A stretch of 64,000 nucleotides of DNA from Lichenibacterium minor (GTDB lineage: Bacteria > Pseudomonadota > Alphaproteobacteria > Rhizobiales > Beijerinckiaceae): the NCBI RefSeq assembly GCF_004137685.1, contig NZ_QYBB01000002.1:359875-423874 (forward strand), in the 5' to 3' direction. Under the pieces are notes generated by a model. It did not search any database. It was given only the letters and a program-made list of their open reading frames with translations, and was not told where the DNA came from. Below, piece after piece: positions 43,626-51,809 of the stretch; positions within the stretch are counted from its first letter, which is position 1; each line of letters starts with the position of its first letter. Position numbers and translations under genes: made by a program.

Positions 43626-44758
43626 AGTGCTCTGAGCCATTCGGTTGGTTCAGCTTGAACTTTGCCATGATGCTGGCGGCTGAGGCGGTCCACAGGAAAG
43701 GTTTGGGATCGTGGTTGGTGCTCGCGATGTAGCGGTCGATGGTGGCGATGAGGTCGTCGATGGAGCGTCTGCCGGGTCAGCTTGGAGAAGAAGCTCTCCA
43801 CGGCATCGAGCCAGGAGCACGAGGTCGGCATGAAGTGGAATGTCCAGCGCGGGTTGTCGGCCAGCCATGCCACCACCTCGGGATGCTTGGGGTGGCATCG
43901 TTGTCCATGACGGTGTGGATCACCTGGCCGGCCGGCCTCGGCGTCCTCAATCTGGTCGAGGAAGGCGATGAACTCCCCAAGCCGGTGGCATGGCGCGCAA
44001 CGGCCGAACACTGTGCCCTCCAGCGTGTTCGGCGCCGCGAACAGCGTCGTGGTGCCGTTGCGGGACATCGTCGTGGGTGTAGGTCGCGCACTTGCCGGGC
44101 TTGAGCGGCAGTCCCGGCTGCGTGCGATCGAGCGCCTGGATCGGTTCTTCTCGTCGACAGACAGCACGATCGTGTGGCGCGGCGGCGCCATGTAGAGCCC
44201 CACCACGTCGTCGAGCTTGACGATGACATGCGGATCGGTCGAGCGCTTGAAGGTGCGTACGCGCCGGGGCTGGAGGTGGTGCGAGCGCCAGATCCGCTGC
44301 ACCGTGGTCGCTGCACCCTGGTCAGCGACAGCCCGCTTAAGGCCGCCATGGCGCGCCCCGTCCAGTGCGTGGCTTCGCCCGGCGGTTCGCCCGTGAGCGT
44401 GCGTTCCAGCACGGCCTGCACCTCGTCCTGCGGCGTGGCGAACTTGCCGGACGGCCGCGTTTTGTCGCGCAGCAGGCCGTCCAGCCCCTCCTCGGCAGAG
44501 CGCTGTTGCCACCGCCACACCGTCGGGCGGCCGACACCAGACTGACAGGCCACCTCCAACACGGGCAGGCGCTCGTCAGACAGCAGCACGATCCGGGGAC
44601 GCAGGACAGGGGGCGAGAGGCCGCCGGCGGTCGTCGACGATCCGGCCGCAGGGCGTCTCGGGTCTGCGCCGTCAGAACAAGCGATACGGTCTGGGACCTC
44701 AGCCCCAGACGCGCACACCCCAGGCCCGCTGTGAGCCATCCGACTGGTTCAGAGCACT
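43626..44758 (-). mobile_element. Degenerate IS630-family insertion sequence
   Basis: Imperfect 27-bp terminal inverted repeats (43626-43652 and 44732-44758, about four mismatches) both begin AGTGCTCTGA when read inwards. Between them is a frameshifted IS630-type transposase. The left flank is TA as expected for this family; the right flank is AA, so the target duplication has decayed or ends have mutated. It lies 150 bases outside attR. Confidence 0.8.
43640..44739 (-). pseudogene. IS630-type transposase, multiply frameshifted
   Basis: Recognisable pieces in different minus-strand frames: an N-terminal helix-turn-helix (QSGVGRPTVWRWQQRSAEEGLDGLL), the first catalytic aspartate (IVLSVDEK), the second (VMDNDATP, with the expected H/N replaced), and FHFMPTSCSWLDAVESFFSKL with the final glutamate of the DDE triad. 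At least three frameshifts interrupt it and it cannot be translated as one protein. Confidence 0.85.
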
Positions 44759-45342
44759 AAGAATCGACTCGCCACATTCCAGAACCAAGTCGCAGCCCAT
44801 GATGACAGTAAACCGAGCGCTTCTCTCCAGAATGTAAGAGTTCTCGTTCCGGTTATATATTTATAATTATGCTATGTTGTTTTTTGGTGAAAAGCAGTGG
44901 TGGGCATCACAGTGATGACCGTCGCGACTTCAGTCAGCCCGGTCCATGCGATGACTTTTGCGTCCTTCTCTCAAGAGGTAAATTAGAAATTGCATATTTC
45001 ATATAAATGCCAACCGTACAAAGCACGGAGCGCCATCAAGATGCCGAAAAAGGCAAGGCATCACTGTTGGGTTGGTCGCTCAGGACAGTAAGGAGGCATA
45101 GCGTCGGACGCGATACATCCTAAGGTGAGCGCTGTGGAAAGCACGAGACGCTCGATTGAGGGGATTTCGCTGCAAAGACTGCTCAGAAAAAATTACGACA
45201 GGAGATGCGCCTATAAGTATAATCTGTAACAAGACTCACTGCTTTATAGATAGCCTGGCAGGAAAATATATTATATTTTTTTCCTATCCGCGACTGAGAT
45301 AAAAATCAATAAATATTTCTATGAAGTCGGCCGCAACCAAAT
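44759..45342. other. AT-rich non-coding region outside the island
   Basis: About 580 bases, strikingly low in GC for this window (for example TTATATATTTATAATTATGC near 44850). It holds no supported gene. One 29-codon frame at 44897-44986 looks like an exported-protein N-terminus (TVATSVSPVHA then MTFASFSQ) and may be a truncated remnant. A poly-A/T stretch at 45255-45290 precedes the YggS fragment end. Confidence 0.5.
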
Positions 45343-45660
45343 CTATTTCTCTAAAGGCGCTAACGCCAACAGCGAGGATACGCCAGAAGCAGGATAGTGA
45401 ATGATCGTGAGGTCCGTCGCTCCGAATGGCTCGATCAATCGGGATCCATGAAGGCCGGAGCCCACGGTGCACCAGCCACAAAGCCTTTGATGATAGGCCG
45501 AATCATACATCATGATATGAAGTGACTGCAGGACCTTGCTTAGAGTATTTTCAGATTTCGCATCAATTAGGGCGAGGGCGATGCGAACGCTTGTCGAGCC
45601 GGACGCTACGGCGCATTCGAGGTCCCCGGACATGCCGATGGAGAGATCGTCGAGGATGTT
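45343..45660 (-). pseudogene. Fragment of a YggS/PROSC-type PLP-binding protein
   Basis: The minus strand reads LSIGMSGDLECAVASGSTSVRIALAL, matching the C-terminal phosphate-binding region of YggS-type pyridoxal-phosphate proteins (LSMGMSxDxxxAIxxGxTxVRIG). The final glycine of the family motif is alanine, the rest of the gene upstream is missing (a stop lies just before it) and the tail after ALIDAKSEN is unrelated. It sits directly behind the fuconolactonase-like gene and is a leftover of a rearrangement. Confidence 0.55.
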
Positions 45661-45667
45661 CTTCCGC

Positions 45668-46540
45668 TCAATTTAAAGCGTCCAAGCGGTAGAAGCGGAC
45701 TGCATTCTCCCCAAAGATCGATTTCATTTCCGATGGACCAAGCCGTGGAGCGAGCAGCGCACGAGCAGCGTTGCTGACTTCACCGTAGCTCGCTGCCAGC
45801 GTGCAAACCGGCCAGTCGCTACCCCACATGAGTCGATCGGGGCCGAAACACGTCACGAGGTGGTCGACATAGGGGCGAAGGTCGTCGAGACGCCAGGCGG
45901 ATGGATCAGCCTCGGTGACGAGGCCGGAAATCTTGCAATGCAGCCCTGGCATGGCCGCCACCGCCGCGATGCGCTCGCACCAGGGGGTCAGCGTGCCGGC
46001 GGCGATCTCGGGCTTGGCACCGTGGTCGATCACGGCGCGCAGACCGGGGGTCTGGCGCAGGGCTTCCAGCACGTGAGGTAGGTGACGGGTGAAACCGAGG
46101 ATGTCGAAGGCGAGCCCGCTGTCCGCCACGAGGGCCAGATGCTCGAGCACACGCGGGCGCAGGATGAACGCGTCGTCATCGATCTCTTGAAGCATAGGTC
46201 GCAAACCCACGAGCTTCGGCCGGGAGCGCAGCGCCGCGAGCCGCTCCGGGAAACCGGAGGCCTCCATGTCGGCCCAGCCGACGACGCCGGCCACCCAGGG
46301 CGTGGCCTCCGCGAGGTCGAGCAGGAAATCGGTCTCGGCGTCGGTCTCGGCGGCTTGGACAAGCACGGTGCGGGCGACGCCGGCCCGCCTGATCAGGGGC
46401 GCCAGATCTCCGGGCAGGAAGTCTCGCAGCAGCGGGGCGACATGGGGTCCCATCCAGCCGTAATCTCCCCGCGCGATACGCCAGAAGTGCTGATGAGCGT
46501 CGACGACGAGCGCCGGGGCCCTTGTGTCCGGCGCGCTCAC
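45668..46540 (-). CDS. Amidohydrolase family protein, L-fuconolactonase-like
   Basis: A 290-residue TIM-barrel amidohydrolase of the COG3618 group. The metal-binding start is VDAHQHFW, later ligands lie in VIDHGAKP and the C-terminal MWGSDWPVC. The family hydrolyses sugar lactones such as L-fucono-1,5-lactone and L-rhamnono-lactone. Start is GTG at 46540, overlapping the fucU stop by four bases. With mutarotase and aldo/keto reductase upstream, opening of L-fuconolactone to L-fuconate in the cytoplasm is a strong inference. It is the last gene of the minus-strand unit. Confidence 0.88.
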   Translation of the reverse strand: MSAPDTRAPALVVDAHQHFWRIARGDYGWMGPHVAPLLRDFLPGDLAPLIRRAGVARTVLVQAAETDAETDFLLDLAEATPWVAGVVGWADMEASGFPERLAALRSRPKLVGLRPMLQEIDDDAFILRPRVLEHLALVADSGLAFDILGFTRHLPHVLEALRQTPGLRAVIDHGAKPEIAAGTLTPWCERIAAVAAMPGLHCKISGLVTEADPSAWRLDDLRPYVDHLVTCFGPDRLMWGSDWPVCTLAASYGEVSNAARALLAPRLGPSEMKSIFGENAVRFYRLDALN

Positions 46541-46974
46541 GCCGCACCTGATTCGTGGCGGAGGGCCCCCTTGCGGAGGATGAGGTTGTCGTAGGGGCGT
46601 CGGTCGCCGCTGGAGATTTCCGAGTCCTCCGCCCGCGCCCGCGCCATGAGGGCGTCCGGATCGACCCGTTCAACCTTGACGCTGAGTCCCTCGGTGGCCT
46701 CGATGAACCGGCCGAAGTCGGTGTACATCGGCTCGGCCTCGCTGCGCGCTACCATCAGGGCACTCGGCGCCTCCACAAGGTCGTCGAACGGCAGGACGCT
46801 CAGCAGGGCTTCGAGCACGCGGTCGGCGGGACCGCCCGTCAGCTCGACATGGCGGCGCGCGACGTCGATGGCGGGGAAGTTCGCGGCAGCGATCACGATG
46901 TCGCTGCTGTGGTCCGAGTCATCCAGGATGGACAGCGGCATGCCGTTGAGCAGGGGATCGATGGATCTCAGCAC
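46537..46974 (-). CDS. fucU: L-fucose mutarotase, RbsD/FucU family
   Basis: A 145-residue protein starting at a GTG with AAAGGAG upstream. LRSIDPLLNGMPLSILDDSDHSSDIVIAAANFPA is the FucU signature (the RbsD counterpart differs at the DANFP segment), and the C-terminal RRPYDNLILRKGAL is typical. FucU interconverts the alpha and beta anomers of L-fucose so that the dehydrogenase or isomerase receives the right form. Its presence is the best evidence that this locus handles L-fucose or a close relative. It is coupled to the lactonase gene and 35 bases after the aldo/keto reductase. Confidence 0.9.
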   Translation of the reverse strand: MLRSIDPLLNGMPLSILDDSDHSSDIVIAAANFPAIDVARRHVELTGGPADRVLEALLSVLPFDDLVEAPSALMVARSEAEPMYTDFGRFIEATEGLSVKVERVDPDALMARARAEDSEISSGDRRPYDNLILRKGALRHESGAA

Positions 46975-47009
46975 GGGATCTCCTTTGGCGATGTCGGAGG
47001 GGCTCCGGG

Positions 47010-48020
47010 TCAGGCGTCCAGCGCCGCCCAGAGCGCGTCCGGGATGGGCTGCTCGAACCAGCGCACGTTGGCGCACACCTGATCGGCCGTCTTGGCCCCC
47101 ATGGCAACGGATCGTACGGCGCAGTGGCGGAGCGGGAACTGGATGGCGGCGGCCGGCAAGGGCACGCCGAAGTCGCGGCAAAGCGCGTCGAGGCGCTGGA
47201 CCCGCTCCAGCACGGCGGGGGGCGCTTCGGAATAATCGAACTTGGCGCCATCCGGTCCGCCCGGCACCAAGACGCCGGAGTTGAAGGCGCCTCCCGCCAC
47301 GATGTCGACGCCCCGGGTGGCGGCGCGGTCGAGCAGGTCCCGGCCCGAGCGGTCGAGCAGCGTATAGCGGCCGGCAAGCAGGCAGCAGTCGAGGTCCGCC
47401 TCCTCCATGGCTTCCGCCGCCACCCCGATCTCGTTGACCCCGAGGCCGAACCCCGCGATGAGGCCCGCCGACCGAAGCTCGGCCAGGGCCTCGAATCCGC
47501 CGCCGCGGGTCAGCGCCTCCCAATGACGGGCGTGGCGCTCGCCGTGGGTCGCCGGGCCGATGTCGTGGACGTAGAGGAGGTCGAAGCGGGCGAGCCCGGT
47601 GCGTTGCTGGCTGTCGTCGAACGAACGCATCACGCCGTCGCGCGAATAGTCGAACACTTCCGTGAAGGGCAGGCCGTCGTGCCAGCCGGAGTCGAAGGCG
47701 TTGCGCGGCCCCGTTTCGGGCAGGGGGCGCCCTGGCCGGCCGTTCTGCATGAGGCGGCCCACCTTGGTGCTGATTCGAGCCGCGTCCGAGCCGCCGTGGC
47801 GGCGCAGGAGGTCGCCCACGAGGTGTTCGGCCCGGCCGAGCCCGTACATGGGGGCGGTGTCGAAGTATCGGATCCCGGCCTCCCAGGCCGCATCGAGTGC
47901 GGCGCGGGCGTCGGCCTCGGGCACGGGAGCGTAGAGGCCGCCGAGCGGGGCCGAGCCCATGCTGAGCGCCGTGAGGGCGATGCCGGCACGGGTCAGGGGG
48001 CGGGGGTCAGAAGCTTTCAT
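47010..48020 (-). CDS. Aldo/keto reductase, L-fucose (D-threo-aldose) 1-dehydrogenase-like
   Basis: A 336-residue TIM-barrel oxidoreductase. The catalytic region FDTAPMYGLGRAEHLVG (Asp and Tyr), Lys in ISTKVGRL and His in LLYVHDIG make the usual tetrad. The GDPxR-type start and C-terminal VRSVAMGAKTADQV match the pyridoxal 4-dehydrogenase/D-threo-aldose dehydrogenase subfamily. It should oxidise L-fucopyranose to L-fuconolactone with NAD(P)+. The ATG at 48020 is chosen for the GAGGA upstream; an earlier start adds 20 polar residues. Followed by FucU and the lactonase, it completes the first three steps of non-phosphorylated L-fucose oxidation. Confidence 0.88.
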   Translation of the reverse strand: MKASDPRPLTRAGIALTALSMGSAPLGGLYAPVPEADARAALDAAWEAGIRYFDTAPMYGLGRAEHLVGDLLRRHGGSDAARISTKVGRLMQNGRPGRPLPETGPRNAFDSGWHDGLPFTEVFDYSRDGVMRSFDDSQQRTGLARFDLLYVHDIGPATHGERHARHWEALTRGGGFEALAELRSAGLIAGFGLGVNEIGVAAEAMEEADLDCCLLAGRYTLLDRSGRDLLDRAATRGVDIVAGGAFNSGVLVPGGPDGAKFDYSEAPPAVLERVQRLDALCRDFGVPLPAAAIQFPLRHCAVRSVAMGAKTADQVCANVRWFEQPIPDALWAALDA

Positions 48021-48146
48021 GGTGCGCGTCCTCAGGGCCTGCGAACGGGTCCGCGTTTCAGATCTGGCGTGTGTCGTCAAAGGTCCGACGCGCCAGCGTG
48101 TCTCAGGCGGTCGCCGACACGGGCCAGCTTCGACATCCGAGCCCGT

Positions 48147-49229
48147 TCACACGCTCTCATGCACGGCGCGGCCGGAGCGCCGCGTCCACACCACGGCGGC
48201 GACACCGCCGATCAGCAGGGCGCCCCGCACGATCTGCCGCTGCCAATCGGTCCAGCCCAGCAACGCAGCTCCGCTGAGCAGCACCGCCAGGAGCAGGATG
48301 CCGACCGCTGTCCCGATCACGTTGGGCTTGCCCATCTTGAGCGCCATGCCGCCGAGCAGGACGGCCGTCAGCCCGTCGATGAAATAGGAGGCGCCGACGT
48401 AGGGCTGGCCGGAGGAGAGGTCCGCGGCGAGCAGCACGCCCGCCCCGGCCGACAGCGTGCCCGACAGGGCGTAGAGGATGAACAGCAGCCGCGTCGCCGG
48501 CACGCCCGCCTCGACGAGGGCTCTGCGGTTCTGCTCCATGGCATAGACGTAATGCCCGAAGGTCGTGCGATCCTGCAGCCACCAGGCGGCGGCGTAGAGG
48601 GCCGCGGCAGCGACCGCGAGGGCCGGGACGGGGCCGACCTCAGCTCGTACCACGGTGCCGAGGACGCCCGAACCGGCGAGCGGGATGGACGTGCCCTTGC
48701 CGATGGCGGCCGCGACAGAGCCCGCGAAGCCGCCGGTCGCGATGGTGGTCACCAGCGCCGGCAGGCCGAGCAGGGCCACGAGGCCGCCGTTGGCGAGGCC
48801 GAAAAGCAGGCCGGTGCCGAGCGCCGCCGCGGCGGCAAGCCCCCAGCCGGCGCCGGATGAGACCAGTCCCGCCACCACCATGGTGCTGAGAGCCGCGACC
48901 GACATGAAGGATACGTCGATCTCGCCAGCCGCCACGATGAAGGTGAGGCCGAGCAGCATCACGGCCGAGATGCCGCCCGAGCGCAGCATGTCGGCGACGT
49001 TCCCGGCGCTGGCGAACGACGGGCGCAGGACCGCGAAGCCGAGGGCCAGGGCCGCGAGCAGCAGGAAGAGCCCGTAGCGGACCAGCAGCCGGCCCGGCGC
49101 CGGGGCGGTCCGGCGGGCCGCCGGCAGGACCGGGGCGACGCCGCTCGCGCCGGCGTCTCGCGCTGGCGCGCCCAGGGCGGGACCGCGCACCGGCGCGCTC
49201 ATGGCAGGACCTCGTGCTGGCGCGCTCAT
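48147..49229 (-). CDS. Sugar ABC transporter permease, RbsC type (second permease of the fucose locus)
   Basis: A 360-residue membrane protein with about nine or ten helices. VAAGEIDVSFMSVAALST is the conserved loop, and ALVEAGVPATRLLFILYALSG the ATPase-docking segment. The start (ATG 49229) overlaps the upstream permease by four bases. The N-terminus is unusual: three imperfect copies of a nine-residue unit (MSAPARGPA, MSAPVRGPA, LGAPARDAG) precede the first helix. The second copy also begins with methionine and could be an alternative start. It pairs with the next permease to form a heterodimeric channel. Confidence 0.92.
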   Translation of the reverse strand: MSAPARGPAMSAPVRGPALGAPARDAGASGVAPVLPAARRTAPAPGRLLVRYGLFLLLAALALGFAVLRPSFASAGNVADMLRSGGISAVMLLGLTFIVAAGEIDVSFMSVAALSTMVVAGLVSSGAGWGLAAAAALGTGLLFGLANGGLVALLGLPALVTTIATGGFAGSVAAAIGKGTSIPLAGSGVLGTVVRAEVGPVPALAVAAAALYAAAWWLQDRTTFGHYVYAMEQNRRALVEAGVPATRLLFILYALSGTLSAGAGVLLAADLSSGQPYVGASYFIDGLTAVLLGGMALKMGKPNVIGTAVGILLLAVLLSGAALLGWTDWQRQIVRGALLIGGVAAVVWTRRSGRAVHESV

Positions 49230-50221
49230 GGCAGAACCTCTCGCGGGCGGGCGGCGGGGATGCGCAGGCGCGCCGCGGCAGCCAGCGTCCGGGGATCGAA
49301 GAGCGCGATGGCGCCGACCAGCACCAGCGACACGATGGCGTCCGAATAGTAGTAGGGCACGGCCATCAGGGTGAAGCCGTCCAGCATGGCGCTCATCAGC
49401 AGCGTCCCGGCCAGCGTCGCCGCCACCGAGGCCCGGCCGAACAGCGCCGCGCCGAGGTAGACGGCCGCGTAGGCGGGCATGAGGAGCTGGTTGCCGACCG
49501 TGACGTTGCTGGCGCCCGAGGAGGCGACCAGGAGGGTCGTGGCGAGGCACGCGAGGGTGCCGGACAGCGCGAAGGCGGCCGCGACGTAGAGCCGGACGCG
49601 CACGCCCGAGAAGCGGGCCGACACGCGGTTCTCGCCCGTGGCGTAGAAGGCCCGGCCGAAGCGCGTGCCGTGCAGCAGCAGGGCGGCGGCGGCCGCTGCC
49701 GCGAGCAGCACGGCGGCCGGCATGTCGAGCCCGGCCACGCGCGCGTCGTTGAAATCCAGGATGCCGGAGCCGAAAAAGTTGTCCGAGATCGAGGTGCCGT
49801 TGCTGTAAAGGTAGGACAGGCCGACCGCGACCCCGCCGGTCGCGATGGTGGCGACGATGTCGGGCAGGCGGAAGCCCGCCACCGCGACCCCGTTCACGAG
49901 GCCGCAGGCGAAGCCCACGGCGAGCGAGCCCGCGACGGCGGTCGACACGTCGTGCTCGCCGGCGATCAGCCAGCCGAGCGTCATGGCACCGAGCGAGGCG
50001 ACGCCCGGGAAGCTGAGGTCGAACTGCCGGACTACGATCACGAAGGTGAGGCCCAAGGCCGCGAGGCCCTGCACGGCCATGTGGCGCAAGAGCGCGTGGA
50101 GGTGCTCGGCGCCGAGGTAGCCCGGCACGAGCAACTGGAACGTGCCGGCCACCAGGGCCAGCAGGACCAGGAAGGCCAGGACCCGCAGGAGCCTGGGGCC
50201 AGGGCGGAACGGGCTCGTCAT
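49226..50221 (-). CDS. Sugar ABC transporter permease, RbsC type (first permease of the fucose locus)
   Basis: A 331-residue membrane protein with about nine helices. VVRQFDLSFPGVASL replaces the usual GxIDLS loop, and FYATGENRVSARFSGVRV is the coupling loop. The ATG at 50221 overlaps the ATPase stop by four bases. Having two different permease subunits is common in the rhamnose/autoinducer-2-like sugar importers, in contrast to the single RbsC of the first operon. Confidence 0.92.
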   Translation of the reverse strand: MTSPFRPGPRLLRVLAFLVLLALVAGTFQLLVPGYLGAEHLHALLRHMAVQGLAALGLTFVIVVRQFDLSFPGVASLGAMTLGWLIAGEHDVSTAVAGSLAVGFACGLVNGVAVAGFRLPDIVATIATGGVAVGLSYLYSNGTSISDNFFGSGILDFNDARVAGLDMPAAVLLAAAAAAALLLHGTRFGRAFYATGENRVSARFSGVRVRLYVAAAFALSGTLACLATTLLVASSGASNVTVGNQLLMPAYAAVYLGAALFGRASVAATLAGTLLMSAMLDGFTLMAVPYYYSDAIVSLVLVGAIALFDPRTLAAAARLRIPAARPREVLP

Positions 50222-51717
50222 GCGGCGCGCCCCATGATGCCGGCGGCGAGGAGCCCGTCGCGGTTCGGCGCGGCCGTGACGGGGCGGCCCTTGTAGAGGG
50301 CCAGGGTTCGGTCTGCGAGGCCGTGCACCTCGTCGCAGTCGGAGGACACCACGATCACCCCAGCGCGGCGCGACAGGGCGCGCATCAGGCCGTAGATCTT
50401 GGCGCGGGCGCCGATGTCGACCCCCACGGTGGGCTCGGTGAAGATGTAGACGTCCGCGTCGCGGAACAGGCCCTTGGCGATCACGATCTTCTGCTGGTTG
50501 CCGCCCGAGAAGGCCGAGGCCGGCCGGTCGAGCGCAGGGGGATGGAGGCCCGTCTCGCGCGCGAGCCGCGCCGCTTCGCGCCGGTTGCGGCCGAAGCGCA
50601 GCAGCCCGAGCGCGGAAGCGCGGCCGAGATTCGCCACCGTGGTGTTGAACACGACGTCCTCGGTCAAGGTCAGGCCCTCGGTGCGCCGGTCGCCCGGCAC
50701 TAGGAACACGCCGGCGCGCAGGGCTTCGTGCGGCCCCGAGAAGCGGCGCTCGCGACCCTTGACGAGGAGGCGTCCCTCGTCGTGGCGCAGCGCGCCGAAC
50801 AGCGCCTTCGACAGCTCGTCCACGCCCGAGCCGACGAGGCCGAAAATCCCGAGGATCTCGCCCCTCCGGAGCGCGAAGCTGCCTCCCGAGAAGCAGCCGG
50901 CGAGGCCGAGGTTCTCGGCCGCGAGGACCGGCGCCTCGCCCTCCGGGCGCCCGTCGCGCGGCGGGAAGAGCTCGCCCGCCTTCTCGGCCAGCATGAGCTC
51001 GGGGATCGACACGCCGCGCGCCTCGGCTTCGGCGGCCGTGAAGCTCGCCACGTTGCGGCCGCCGCGGAACACCGTGAAGGAATCCGCCACCTCGAACACC
51101 TCCTCGAGGCGGTGGGTGATGTAGACGATGGCGATGCCGGCCGCGCGCAGCGCCCGCATCATGGCGAAGAGCGAGGCCTTCTCGCGCTCCGTCAATGTCG
51201 AGGTCGGCTCGTCGAGGATGAGGATGCGGGTGTGCTCGGCCCGCAGCGCGTGCAGCACCGCCACGATCTCGCGGTCCACGGCCGGCATCTCGCCCACGGG
51301 GCGGTCGAGGTCGATTTCGACGGGAAAGCGCGCGAGCAGGCGCTCTGCCGCGGCCTGCATGGCGGTGCGGTCGATCCGGGCGAAGAGGCCGGGGCGCCGC
51401 CCCTCGTGGCCGAGGAAGATGTTCTCGACCCCCGACAGGTCGGGCACGAGCTCGGGGTGCTGCTGCACGGCCGCGACCCCGGCCGCCATGGCGGCGCGCG
51501 GGCTGCCGAGCGCCACGGGTGCGCCGTCGAGGAGGATCTCGCCGGCGTCGGCCGTGTAGACGCCGGACAGAATCTTGACGAGCGTCGACTTGCCGGCGCC
51601 GTTGACGCCCAGGAGGGCGTGGATCTGGCCGGCCTCCAGCGTGAAGTCGACGCCGTCGAGCGCCGTCACGGGGCCGAACCGCTTCTCGATGCCGGTCATC
51701 CTCAGAAGGGGAGGCAC
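50218..51717 (-). CDS. Sugar ABC transporter ATP-binding protein, RbsA type
   Basis: A 499-residue protein with two ATPase domains. Domain one has Walker A GVNGAGKST and Walker B ILILDEPTSTL with a weak signature (VGEMPAVDRE). Domain two has the degenerate Walker A GLVGSGVDEL and canonical FSGGNQQK and VYIFTEPTVGVD. The second Walker B carries Thr in place of Asp (FTEP), which occurs in some family members. The start is GTG at 51717 with GAGGAG ten bases upstream. It is preceded by a hairpin that separates it from the binding-protein gene. Confidence 0.92.
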   Translation of the reverse strand: MPPLLRMTGIEKRFGPVTALDGVDFTLEAGQIHALLGVNGAGKSTLVKILSGVYTADAGEILLDGAPVALGSPRAAMAAGVAAVQQHPELVPDLSGVENIFLGHEGRRPGLFARIDRTAMQAAAERLLARFPVEIDLDRPVGEMPAVDREIVAVLHALRAEHTRILILDEPTSTLTEREKASLFAMMRALRAAGIAIVYITHRLEEVFEVADSFTVFRGGRNVASFTAAEAEARGVSIPELMLAEKAGELFPPRDGRPEGEAPVLAAENLGLAGCFSGGSFALRRGEILGIFGLVGSGVDELSKALFGALRHDEGRLLVKGRERRFSGPHEALRAGVFLVPGDRRTEGLTLTEDVVFNTTVANLGRASALGLLRFGRNRREAARLARETGLHPPALDRPASAFSGGNQQKIVIAKGLFRDADVYIFTEPTVGVDIGARAKIYGLMRALSRRAGVIVVSSDCDEVHGLADRTLALYKGRPVTAAPNRDGLLAAGIMGRAA

Positions 51718-51764
51718 GGTGCAGGACTCCTCGCAGGTTTGGCGGCGCAGGCCGCCGCCGGAAG

Positions 51765-51793
51765 GCCGGCCGCCCCGGGAAGCGGCGGCCGGC
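51765..51793 (-). promoter_or_regulatory. Intercistronic hairpin between binding-protein and ATPase genes (fucose locus)
   Basis: GCCGGCCGCC (51765-51774) and GGCGGCCGGC (51784-51793) form a perfect 10-bp all-GC stem with a 9-base loop, 17 bases after the binding-protein stop. No U-run. It mirrors the hairpin in the first sugar operon and probably boosts the binding protein relative to downstream genes. Confidence 0.6.
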
Positions 51794-51809
51794 TGGGTCA
51801 GGGGGGGCG

